Shown here piece after piece: positions 25,701-37,700 of a stretch of DNA of 64,000 nucleotides. The first letter of the stretch is position 1; each line of letters opens with the position of its first letter. Origin of the DNA: Aptenodytes patagonicus (lineage: Eukaryota; Chordata; Aves; Sphenisciformes; Spheniscidae). The stretch spans positions 8,687,501 to 8,751,500 of the forward strand of contig NC_134963.1 of the NCBI RefSeq assembly GCF_965638725.1. Direction: 5' to 3'. The notes under the pieces are model-generated. The model saw nothing but the letters and a program-made list of their open reading frames with translations, was not told the DNA's origin and searched no databases. The position numbers and the translations under genes are program-made.

Positions 25701-28700
25701 CCATTTGCCCCTCCCAACTCACTACCAGCATCCGCCCCTTTCGATGGTCCTGGAGGTGTTGCTGGCTGAGCTGTGTGTCCGAGTGGGCCAGAGAAGTCCC
25801 TGGATGGGACAGGCCAGTTGTGTCACTCTGTGCTCAGCACAGGGACTCCGACTGATACCCTACTGCTGGTGGCCACCATACACTCCCTAAAATAAAGACA
25901 GGCCACGCTTGCTCTGCTGACAACTGGTTTGTCAGGGACCGCATTGTCCTTATCTTCTGGAAACTGCATGCTTGAGGTGTCTGGGGCAGGTGTCATCTCC
26001 AGTCCTGCGGATGTTTTGTTAGGAGATGGTGATGCTTGCAGTATGCTGCAGGAGGGCATCTATTCCCCAGGAATTTCACAGCTAGCAGAAACAGCCTGTT
26101 GAGGGCTTCTTGCCCTCTCACCATCAAGGAGTGATAGAGAAAGAGAAGGAAGGGCATTACAGTGATTTAAAACCACTGTCTCTATCATTTTTGCAGTTGC
26201 AGGGGGTTGAAATGCTACAGCATTCTGCTCTCTATTTTTTCTAGTAAGTACTATGAGAAAGAAGCTCTCCTGATGGATCCTGTGGATGGGCCAATTCTTG
26301 CATCTTTATTGGGTAACACTTTCCTCTTACCCTACTTTGATAGCTTGCTTTCCACACCTGTGTTTCCAGTTCTGTGATCTGGGATGTGAAATGCAATTGT
26401 TTTCTAGTAAGAACTTCAGGAAACTTAATAGCCTTGGACAGGTAGCCCTGTGGAGTGCTTATAAAGACCACGTGATGCCCGGCTGCTGAGCAGTGAATAG
26501 AGAGGGAATGTTGCAAGCCTGAGCTTGGGGTTTCCTTTTCTTCCACAGGCTTCAGTAATACTGATGGGCATAAACCAGAGCTGAGGCCGGGGCCCGGGAA
26601 TCAGTGCAGTGCTGCGACGCAGGGCTCAGTGTGCACATGAGCAGTCAGGCAGTGGGTTATTGCTCGCTGCCAGGGCCGGCTGACCCCTCTGAATTCTTTA
26701 CTGCTGTTATACAATGCAGCAGCAATGTGTGCTAAGCCTAGTGCTTGCTGCCTGCTGTCCCACCACCCCTGCTCTGAGATGCTGGGCTCTGGGGATCTAA
26801 GAAGTGACCACCGTCATCGGAGCACCACCGATGACTTCCTTATGTTTGCGATTTTCTTCTACGTGCAGTGGGGCCCTGTGCGCTGGAGTACACGAAGATG
26901 AAGACCGCTGACCACTTCTGGACAGACCCCTCAGCTGACGAGCTGGTTCAGAGGCACCGGATCCACAGCTCGCACTGTCGCCAGGACTCACCCACCAAAC
27001 GCCCGGCACTCTGCGTGAGTCGGGGGACGGCCAGGCTGGGAGGGACAGCCCCTCGCAGCGCTCCTCCTGGGGTGCACAGGCAGCACTCGCCAGGGTTTGA
27101 GGCTCCATCTGTTTGAAAAGGGCTGTGAAGCCCTCTGATGAGAAAAGGTAGAAAAGTGCAGTTACTTGAAGTCTTCAAGCCAGAAGTGCTGGGAACGTGG
27201 GCCGTGGAGACTGCAGGCATGCTGGACCAACGCGGTACTGCATCATGGGGTCTCCGCCCTTTGGGAACAGCATGTATGAACAAAAAGCAAAGGTAGCCAA
27301 AGTCTGCTCTGTTTATTGCAAACAAAGCACACTCCTGGGGCTTCTCTAAGTACAGAATCAAGCTTGGCCAGAGCCAGGAATCCTCTTAGAGGACACAAAG
27401 GGAAAGATTTCTAGTAGTGACCTTCTTAAGTGTATAAGTGAGGAAGGAATAAGCTTTCAGGAGAAGCTTTTTGAAAGCAAGAGGCGTCTGTGCTGACCTC
27501 ACGTTTGTAGGTGGATCTCTTCCAGATTCAGAAAAGGCATTCGAGTGGCAGTATGGATGACCGGCCATCGCTGTCTGCCAGGGACTATGTGGAGTCGCTG
27601 CACCAGAATTCCCGAGCCACGCTCCTCTACGGCAAGAACAACGTCCTGGTGCAGCCGGTAAGTACCTGCTGGGGCATCTGGGCTTTACAGTACTGCTCTG
27701 CTCCCTGCCAGGTAATTCTGTCCCACGTTGCTCTTTGATGGAGAAAAGCACAGGCTCGTTTCTAATCTGGGAAGGCAGTGACTAGACTGCGTTTGTTGAG
27801 GTCCTGGTGATAGGGATCCTCCCAGTGGAATGGAAGAGCTCTGCTTCTGTCTGAGTAGAAAAAGGCTCCTCTCCTTGCCTGCTCTTGACGAGAGGCCACA
27901 GAACCCTCCTCCTGTCCCTTTCTGCTTACTGTAGTCAAATAAATTAAGTGCAAACCGCTTAGGTGGAGCTGTTAAGTTTGCCTCAGCAGCACAGCTGCTC
28001 TCGGCCCTTTTTCAAGCTGGTGAGGTGTCCTGTTGTCTCTGCTGGGAGGTTTTGCAGGGCCACTGTGGGTTTCTCACTGTTGGTGAGCGGATGGGCTCAG
28101 GGGCAGCAGGCAGGGCTGTGTTACGGTCCAGGACTGTGTTCCAGGGCATGGCTCAGCCTCGGGTAGCCTGAGGTGGTGCTTCGTGCTTCTGGCGTCTTGC
28201 AGCCTGCTCCCACCAGCTCACTCTCTCCTTGCATTTCTCTTCTCAAGCGAGATGACATGGAGGCAATCCCAGGATATCTGTCCCTTCACCAGACTGCCGA
28301 CATCATGGCACTGAAGTGGACTCCCAACCAGCTGATGAACGGCACTGTGGGGGATCTGGACTATGAGAAGAGGTGACTGGCTCCGAGTGTACCCTAGCGT
28401 GGGGCAGAGGGGAGGCAAATGTTCCCCAGGTTTAGTTTGGATCTGGTGTCCAAGGCCATCAGTGAGTTTTCCCACTGACTGCAGAGCAAAACAATCATCC
28501 TTGAGTCTGTAACAGGGGAAGGGATGGGGAAGGAGGCCTGAGGTGGTGGGAGAGGTGGGCTGCGGGAGATACTGTGAGATTCTGTGCTATTGCCTGTCTT
28601 TGCTGGGAAGTGTTCAGCAAGGGAACTGGGGGGTGCTTGTTCTGAAAGATGCAAAGTGGTTTCATTTATTGCCCCCAGGGATTTTGTCAGGAGAATGCCC

Positions 28701-31700
28701 TCTCTACACACTACACAGTGCTTTTACGTTTATCGTGGTTATTTTCATCTGGGGAACTGAGGAGCTCATAAACAGGGGAAGAATATCTGCAGAGAGAGGG
28801 AACGTGAGCAGTGCCCAGATAATCACACCTCGGTAACAGAGTGCGTGCCGTTTTGTAGTGCTGTTTTGGTGCAGTCTGCAGCTGATCCTATGTGCAGGTA
28901 TTCAAAGTCCCTTGGATTTAACGGAGTCCCTGGAGCTTGTTCCTCCAGGGGGCCTGAAGTCTGCTTAGTTTGCTTGGCAGGGTGCATTGCCGTGTCCTTT
29001 TGTCTGGGATTGCCTTATGGACTCCTGGCATTCTCTTTGATACTGCAATCCTTTCAGAATCATGCCAGGTCCCAATTTGCCTGAGAAATGAAACAAAGCA
29101 AACAAAATCCCTTTCCATCAGCAAATGCTCCAGGAAAGCTGGAGTGTTTAGGACACTGATTCTTTGACCTACGATAAAGATCTTCTTCAGCAAAACTTGT
29201 TGTCAGTTTTGTTTATTCTCAATTGTAGTTTTTTGGGTTTTGTTTACCTGTGTTCTTTTCATCTCCCCTTTCTTCTTGGCCCCTGGGCCATTCCGTTTTA
29301 CCTGGTACCCTCCCCCTAAAATGCTATTTTCATCTCTACACTACTTTTCTGAGTTCTTGACTTGGGCATCAGCCTAAGCTCTAAAACTTCCCAGTGTCAA
29401 GACGTGACCAAGGAAGAGAGGAGTCAGATGACAAAGTAAGTATGAATCTACAAGGAGTGACTCTTACGCACCCCTTCCCGTCCTTAACTGTCTTTATAAG
29501 CCATTTTATAATGCCTTTATTTTAAGCGCTATTTTTGTGAAGTGGCGGATAAAGCTGCTCAGAATCTGGAAATTTGCTTTGCTGCAAAGAAGTAGGATGT
29601 TATTAAGTGCTGACACCCTCACAGAGCAGTGCTTTTGCTAGGCTCTCCGCTCTCCACAGAAATGAAACCCTGCGTGAGGCCACGTGTCTCCTGGCGAGAT
29701 CCCCTTCCCCGGCTTCCTCCTGGTGTCTCTCTAGATCTTTTCTAGATTTGCTCAGTCACCTGGAGGCGCCTGTGCTCAGGGAGCGCAGTTCTCGAACAGA
29801 AGCAACTGGGATCAAATCTATTTTCAGCTTTGAAAAAACCCACAAATTGTGAGGGTTTATTTCCCCCTCCCTTGGGGACAGGAGCTCAGCAGAGCAGCAG
29901 CCCAGGCTCGGACTGCATTGCATGTTCCCTTGGGGCTCCGGGGCTGCTCCTACCAGGTTCATGGGGTTCTCCCAGCACCGCAGCAGGGCAAGGAGTCCTT
30001 TCCAGGGTGCCCAGAGGAGAGTGCTCAGCTCTGCAGGGCTCCACGTCCCTCCCTGCAATTGCCAGGATCCACGGGCACATTGTCCATGTCTGGGAACGAT
30101 GTGAGGATAGAGAAACAGCCCAGGGCAGGTGGGACTGGCCTTGCCCTGATTGAGCTGTAGTGGCAGGGACAGTTACTGGTTCTGGAGGGATGTTGTCACT
30201 GACTCAGGCTGGCTTCGTGGCAGTCGCACTGCTGCTGGGACCTCATCCTTTCTGTAGCTTCCCCTGGTGCCAGGGTAGCTGGAGGCAGGATCTGGAGCTG
30301 ATGTGAACAGAAGGCAGAGCCTTTTGCATCCCTGAAGCTCATGGCTTCCTCTCTTTCTCTGTTCCAGCGTGTACTGGGACTATGCCATGACTATTCGCCT
30401 GGAGGAGATCGTCTATTTGCACTGTCACCAGCAAGGTAAGGCCAGAGTGGGGGGCTGCTGGAGGGTGTTACCACCCTGACACTTGCTTCATTTAATCTTT
30501 GGGGAGTGCCCATATGGGGATGTTTTGATTCAGCTTCAGGGCAGATGTCCAGAGCTCTGGGTGGTCACTACCATGTAAGTGCTTCTAGGAAAACCTTTAA
30601 ACCAGCTCCTGGCTGTGGTACTTGGCTGGGGAGCGCTCCCTGCAGGGCAATGCTCTGTGGTTTTCAAGAGTGCGATCTCCCAGGCAAGCCTTCTCCAGGG
30701 CCCCAGACTTGTAACGCACTTAGGGAAGAATCCAAACAAGGGAGAAATTCTTCATTTTGCATACCAAAAAGACAATTCCCTGAGCTTTCTTGCCTGTCCT
30801 CTGCATTTTTGACTGGTAACGTTTCCCTCATTCATGTGTGTGTCTTCTCTCTGCTGTCACTGTTGCTAATAGTAGACAGCGGTGGAACGGTTGTCTTGGT
30901 GAGCCAGGATGGGATTCAGAGGCCCCCACTGCGGTTCCCCAGAGGAGGGCACTTACTGCAGTTCCTGTCCTGCCTGGAGAACGGCCTCCTGCCCCATGGG
31001 CAGCTGGATCCACCCCTCTGGTCGCAGCGGGGAAAGGTAGGCACCCCGAAACTGGGCTTGTTCCTGAGTCCACGGCACTGCGGGTTCTTGCTGGTGTTTC
31101 CTTGTGGAGTGTCTCAGAACAGAGCTGATGGGGAGGACCCTCTGCCCAATGTTAGGGGCTGCTGCATTTTAAACAATCCCCCTCCCGAAACTAAGAAGGA
31201 AAGTGGGCTTGAAATATGGCAGTTTGGTTTAGCTCATGGCCTTGAACAGCTAAACAGACCCTTCGGACAAATCAGAAGGGAGGTGGTATGGGGGTGCTGG
31301 CCATAAGGCATGGTAGGTTTGGTTCTCATGGACCTGGCCATGCTGCATGGATTATACATACCCTGTACACAAACAGGTTATATATTCACCGTGTAATTGA
31401 AAGCTTAATCCAAAGGCTGGTCCAGCACAGGGAACATGCAAACATCATCCGGGCTGACAAAGCGTGTGCTCTTGTTGGGCAGGAGTTCGGCAAATGAGGC
31501 AGCGACCATGCTGGCCTGCGTGGTCGAGCGTGGGGCGGCTTGTGAAGAACAGGTTTTGTTCACCTAGGGGAAGGTGTTTCCCAAGCTGAGGAAGCGAAGT
31601 CCCCAGGGCTCCTCCGAGTCTGCGTCCGACAAGGAAGATGACGAAGCCACAGATTACGTTTTCAGGATAATCTACCCAGGGACACAGTCTGAATTCGGTG

Positions 31701-34700
31701 AGTGCGTTGGCAGAGAGTGTTTGAGGTGGGTTATCACGGGGGTACGAGCAGCTGGGGATGCAGCACTGACAGGCATATGGCAATTCACGCCAGGAAATGG
31801 TTCCAGAGAAATGGGCTTTGCTTGTAACAGTACTGCCTTTTATTCAATATCATGTCTGGGTCTGGAGAACAAGTCTTATGAGGAGCAGCTGAGGGAACTG
31901 GGGTTGTTTAGCCTGGAGAAAAGGAGGCTGAGGGGAGGCTGAGGGGAGACCTCATCGCTCTCTACAACTACCTGAAAGGAGGTTGTAGCGAGGTGGGTGT
32001 CGGTCTCTTCTCCCAAGTAACAAGCGATAGGACAAGAGGAAATGGCCTCAAGTTGCGGCAGGGGAGGTTTAGATTGGATGTAAGGAAAAATTTCTTTACT
32101 GAAAGAGTGGTGAAACATTGGAACAGGCTGCCCAGGGCAGTGGTGGAGTCCCCATCCCTGGAGGTATTTAAAAGACGAGTAGATGAGGCACTTAGGGACA
32201 TGGTTTAGTGGGCATGGTGGTGTTGGGTTGACGGTTGGACTGGATGATCTTAGAGGTCTTTTCCAACCTCAATGATTCTATGATTCTATTCTATGATTCT
32301 ATGTATGGGTTGGGGTTTTATTTTTCTGTTTTAACCTTTCACTTGCTACTGAGTCCTTTGTTTCTGCAGCTGCACAACAGGCCATGACTGCCTTAATGGT
32401 TGGGGAAAAAAAAAAATCTTGCACATAGTTTCAGTAGTAAGGTTCACTTTGGTCATGTTCCTTGGTAGTCACTTTTCACCATCACAAGCCTCCAGGGCTG
32501 ATTCTTCTCTTGCTGTCACCAAGCCAACTCGGCAAGTGCTGCATTAAATCCAGCTATGTTCCTTCAGCATTGCTCCTGCAGCGCAAAAGAGAGATTACAG
32601 CACCCTTCTCTGTGTACTGCCAGGCTTGACCCATGTGTCTTCACTCCCTAGCTCACAGGGCAAGGGAGAGGATGCTGCTGGATTCACCAAACCAGAAATC
32701 TCTCTTAATGTCTGGTTGTGAATGATCTGAGCAATGTGTTTGGCTGAAGTGACTGTAGATTTGTCCTCACTCTTCTGTGGGATACTAAGAACAATTTTTT
32801 GACCTCTGGGAACATTGTAGATGATTTTATAAGGGCGAAAAACCAAGAGTGCAATAGAAGACTTGTGGAGTGCTTTTAAAAAGCTATGAAATTTGATCAA
32901 AAACTTGTTCCTATATTTTTGAGGCTAGAAGGGGGCAATCACATCTCCTGTGACTCCTCCATAACATCAGTTAAGATTATACTTAGTTCTCTCTGCCTTC
33001 AGCTGCCTAACACAATTCAGTGAGTCAGATAAAAATCTGATTGAGGCTAAAATAGCAGATAGAGATGCTCCTTTCTGTAGCTTCCTTTTGATCTACCCCT
33101 TAAAATTCCATGCTGGGGGCCAAATTTTCTGTGAAATGAATTGCTGCAATCTCCTCAGCTGGCATCATCAAAGTCTGTGCGGTTCCTGTGGACCTTCCCA
33201 GAGGGGGGTGGAACTGCATCTGTCATTTCTTCTCTACAGATTATTCCTTTCTCCCCTTTCTTTTGTGCCCTTGTCCTCTCTCTGTGTCTCTAGTTACCAT
33301 TAATGGTAATTTTCATCCATTCCTTGCGTCTGTGATCTTCATCGGTGCTGTGAGAGGGAAGATCGCAAGGACACCAGCTGCAAGCAAGACGGTGGTGATC
33401 CCTAAATGGTTTCCGAGTGTCCCCATCACATCCCGACCTCCCCTTGCCGCTCTGGGGGCCTCTGGGCGTCAGTGTAATGCGGCTGTCGTTTGTGTCCGGT
33501 ATTACTGCTTGCCTGTGTTGTCACTTGGTAATTCCTGCAGAGGTGTCCCCCGTTGCTGCTGACCGTCACTGACCCATCAGCACCTGCTCAGTATGAGGGA
33601 AATAGGAATATTTCAATATTTTTCTTGCTCAATACCACAAGCAGGGAGAGTCGGTGAGACCAAGGGCAAGTGAGAAAGCCCTCTCCCAGCTGGAAGCTGG
33701 AATTTCTACCATGATTTAATTTCCAAGGAGGAGTGAATAGGATTATTCTTTGTATCTTTTTCTGCATCCCACAGCTCACCTTCTTCATGATGGCCTTTTC
33801 CTAGGGGGGCCCAAGACCGAAGGGCAGGGGCTGTTCCAGACCAGGACAGCAGCCGAGCTGCTCAGCGTGGGGGCAGCTCGACTCTCGGGGCTGCACGCTC
33901 CCCTTGCACTGGCTCTGCGCCTGTTCGGTTTGCAGGGCAATACCTGAGCAGGATCCGAGGCCATTGCAATAGCACTTCTGAGTTTAAGCAGGGATTTAGC
34001 AAGTGACAACGTGAAGAGCTACTTGCTCCTGCTGTCTCTCTCAACCTCTTCATCAAAGTCTTTATCTGCTGTCTTGTGATTTGGATGCTCCCGTCTTTCC
34101 CTGAATCTTGGATGGGATCCTAGTGTTTGAGAGTTGGGGGTTTTTCTCTTCCAGTGATCCACTCTTCCTGGGGCAACGGTTGATTTCAATCATGCTTTTT
34201 CTCATCTGTGTGACAGTCTGTTGCAGCCCCCTGTCTTGAGTCTCTCTGGGTTGGGTGTTTGTTTTCTGCTTTGGTCAGCACTCAGCAGTTTAACATTAGT
34301 TTGCTGAAGGCACTGTAGTTAATTAGCAGATGGTTCTCTCTCGCTCTCTCTCATCAATGCTGTTTGTTTCCTTTCTCTTCTCCTGAGCTCACCAGTGCTG
34401 GTGCTGTGATTACCTGGTGTGGGTCCTACCTGGTTGCTGGCGTCTCCTTGGGAAGAGTGTGGGATGCTGCATTTGCTAATGGAAACTGTCCTCTCTGTTG
34501 ATCTCCTGTGGCTCGCCTGACTCTGGGGCAGTGCCAGACAGTATCTGATGCTCCTCTCTCTGCCCTCTTACAGTGCCCCAAGACCTGATGGACACAGCGG
34601 GTGCTGGCCTGCCTCCCATGTGGCAGCCCAGCACCCGCAAGTCCTCCTGCTCCTCCTGCTCTCAGAGTGGCTCCTCTGACGGTGGGCCATCCAACGGCTG

Positions 34701-37700
34701 CAGCCATGAAAGGTATGACGGCTCCGCTGCTGCTTGCTTTGAGAAATACAGGTAAAATAAAACAAGGGTTACATGTGAAAGCCCAGCTGGATGGCTGAAC
34801 TAGAGCAATTATGGTGCAAGTGGTGTCTCCAGCCTCACACTCGGCTTGGTTGTCCAGGGACCATTTGCAGGGGCCAATGGGACATGTCTAGACTGAAATG
34901 AGGCTTGTCCCCTCATCTGGGATGTCTCAGCTGCTCTGTGGCCATGTCCTGGCAGCAGATATTGCTGCTCCCAAGCTGAGCAGAGGTTCCGTGGTGCACC
35001 TCTGAAGGCAAAGCTGGAACAGTCAGAGCAAAGCAGGGGCTGAGGGAATACATGGGAGCGTTTCCTCTCCTCACATCTGATATGTTTTTATTGGCAGAGC
35101 TCCGCTGAAGCTCCTGTGTGACAATATGAAGTACCAAATCCTCTCCCGGGCCTTCTATGGCTGTGAGTACTTGTCACATCCAGGATGCCTTGAGATGTGT
35201 GATGGGCAAAGGATAAGGTCCTGGGCTCCGGGCTAGGAGTGGTACTGAGGCAGCAGGACGGTGGCCAAGGGTACTGGGACCAGTCTGTTGCATGCAGGGC
35301 CCTATGTACACTTGCTCAGGATTGGGAGCAAACATCTGAACTCTGATCCTCAGACTTCAGTCCAGTGAGCAGCAGTGCTGGTGGTACAAGACAATAAGAT
35401 ACTGACCTGTCCCAGTAGACTCCCTGCTTTGCTGCTTAGGCTAGATGTGGCTTCATAGGGTCTCCTTCAGGGACCAGATTCATCAGAGCTTTCTTCTGCA
35501 CTTCATCCTCATGGCTCCCTGAGTTCCCTGGCTGAATGTTTGTTTCTGCCTGATGCAGGGCTGGCCTACTGCAGACACCTCTCCACGGTGCGAACCCACC
35601 TATCTGCACTGGTTAACCACAACATCGTGTCTCCTGATGTGCCCTGCAATGCCAGCTCGGGACTGACTGTGGACATATGGCAGAGATACCTGCAGGACAG
35701 CACGGTAGGGCCAACACTCTTGGGACATGCCACTTGTGGTGGGCTTGGGATGTCCAGGGCAGCATCACTTAGGTGGTCGTAGCATGGTAAGGTAAAGCAA
35801 ACTGAGAAGTTCCCCGAGAAGAGAAGTCACGCAGCCTGCCCCAGCCTGCACAGAGCCTAGGGCTCCTAATCCTTGACACGTGGAAGCCGGGGAACGAAGG
35901 CTGCTCTCCCTAGCATGCTTCTGTTCGGAGCCTGTCTGCAGCAGTGTCTGTCACTCCGAGTACTGTGGTCTTGAGGGGGGTCCCAGCATACTGTTATGGC
36001 AGGATAGCTGGAGAGCTGTGACCAGTGCCACGGTCCTGATGTGCTGCCAGGGCTCAGAGGCGCAGCAGTGACCTTGAGTGACTTTGGGCCACTTTCTGGC
36101 TGTGGTGAGCCAGTGTTTCCCAAAAAGTCCATCTGCAGGGGCCTCTGGCTGTGCTTAAGCCCAAGTGGAGATCTGAGAGAGCATCTGCAGTGAATGGGCT
36201 GCGAGTTTGCAGGTGATCAGTGTCTGGGCAGCATTCTGGGTGCTGAAAGGCGGCATGGCTGGGCTGGGGTTGCCCTTGGCATCTGCCAGCTGATGGGCTG
36301 TGGTCCTGGCTGTGTCTGTGCACTGACTCAGAGCTCTTCCTACAGAGTTATGAGGACCAGGAGCTGCTGCGGCTGATCTACTATGGCGGGATCCAGCACG
36401 AGATCAGGAAGGCTGTCTGGCCCTTCCTTTTGGGCCATTATCAGTTTGGGATGACCGAGGCAGAAAGGAAAGAGGTTGGTATGGGTGTGCTGCCAGCTCA
36501 GCAGCCTGGTGTATTGCATTGGTGTGCCCTGGATATTTCACAGCTTGAAGCGTCCATATGCCAGAGTCCACCCTGTGAACCCACTGGGTGTTGTGTCCCC
36601 TTTGTACTGCAGCTGTAGATAGGAGGTGGGAGAAAGACTCAGATAAGCAAGAATTGATAGGATCAAGCTCGACGCTCCCCTGTGCAGCTGCTGGCTGCTG
36701 ATGTTCAGTGCCCTGTGCACCTCTGGGAGGCAGGAAGGAGATGGATGGTCATTCTTCCATCCTAATTTTTGCAAGGTTTTGTGGGTCAGGCTCTGGCTGT
36801 CACCGTGCCAGAGATGGGTGACTTCATGTCCCATCTAGCCATAGTTAATGCAAGCATGCACTTAGCTTGTCTGTGCAGGTCTGTTTGGGGGATGGAGGAG
36901 GCACTGGTTTCTGGGCTGTTCCAGGGGCATCTGTTCAAAGACCCTTTGTCTCTAAATGCTGCAGGCTGATGACCAGATCCGCACCTGCTACGAGCACACC
37001 ATGGCAGAGTGGCTGGGCTGCGAGGCCATTGTCCGGCAGCGAGAGAAGGAGTCGCACGCAGCAGCTCTGGCCAAGTGCTCCTCTGGGGCCAGTCTGGATT
37101 CCCACATTCAGAGGATGATGCACAGGGACTCGACGATCAGCAATGAGGTGAGGGGGCTTGGGGAGGGCTGTGCCCACCCAGGCTCCGTGTTGACCTGTGC
37201 TACAGGGAGGGACAGAGACATGGTTCTTGCTCACCCTCCTCCTCTGACCTCTGCCTGCCTCTGCGCCTCATTGCTTACTGTAATCTGTGCAAATTAGAGT
37301 TGGAGCTTTCTTACTTGTTTTCTTTCATCTGCTCTTCCAGAGTGTTTAGCAGTAGGAGTGGGCATCTCCCGCAGTATGACCCCAGTTTCCACACTGTGTG
37401 GTACTGCACTGACCGAGAGGTTTTGGTCTGCAGCCTGAGTGACGTATTGGAGTTCTAACAAATTTGCTTTGGTTCTTGCAGCCGCAGTATCCACAGCAGC
37501 ACTGAACAGCTCTGCATCCGTGACCCTGGGTGGGGGTGCTGTCACAGAGCACCCGGGGGCAGCAGGGAGAGGGCAGGGGGTCCTGGCAGAGGGCAGCAGG
37601 TCAGCCAGCCCAGAACTCGTTTGTGGAACCGCGTGTCCTAACCCAGACACTCTGACCAGTCCTGTGAAATGTTCCTTGTGGGTGTTTCTGGAGAACATGA

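Noticed and set aside
30506..31306. 266-codon plus-strand open frame
   Set aside because: Only the exon 11 part (30873-31036) is conserved. The rest is intron that happens to lack stops.
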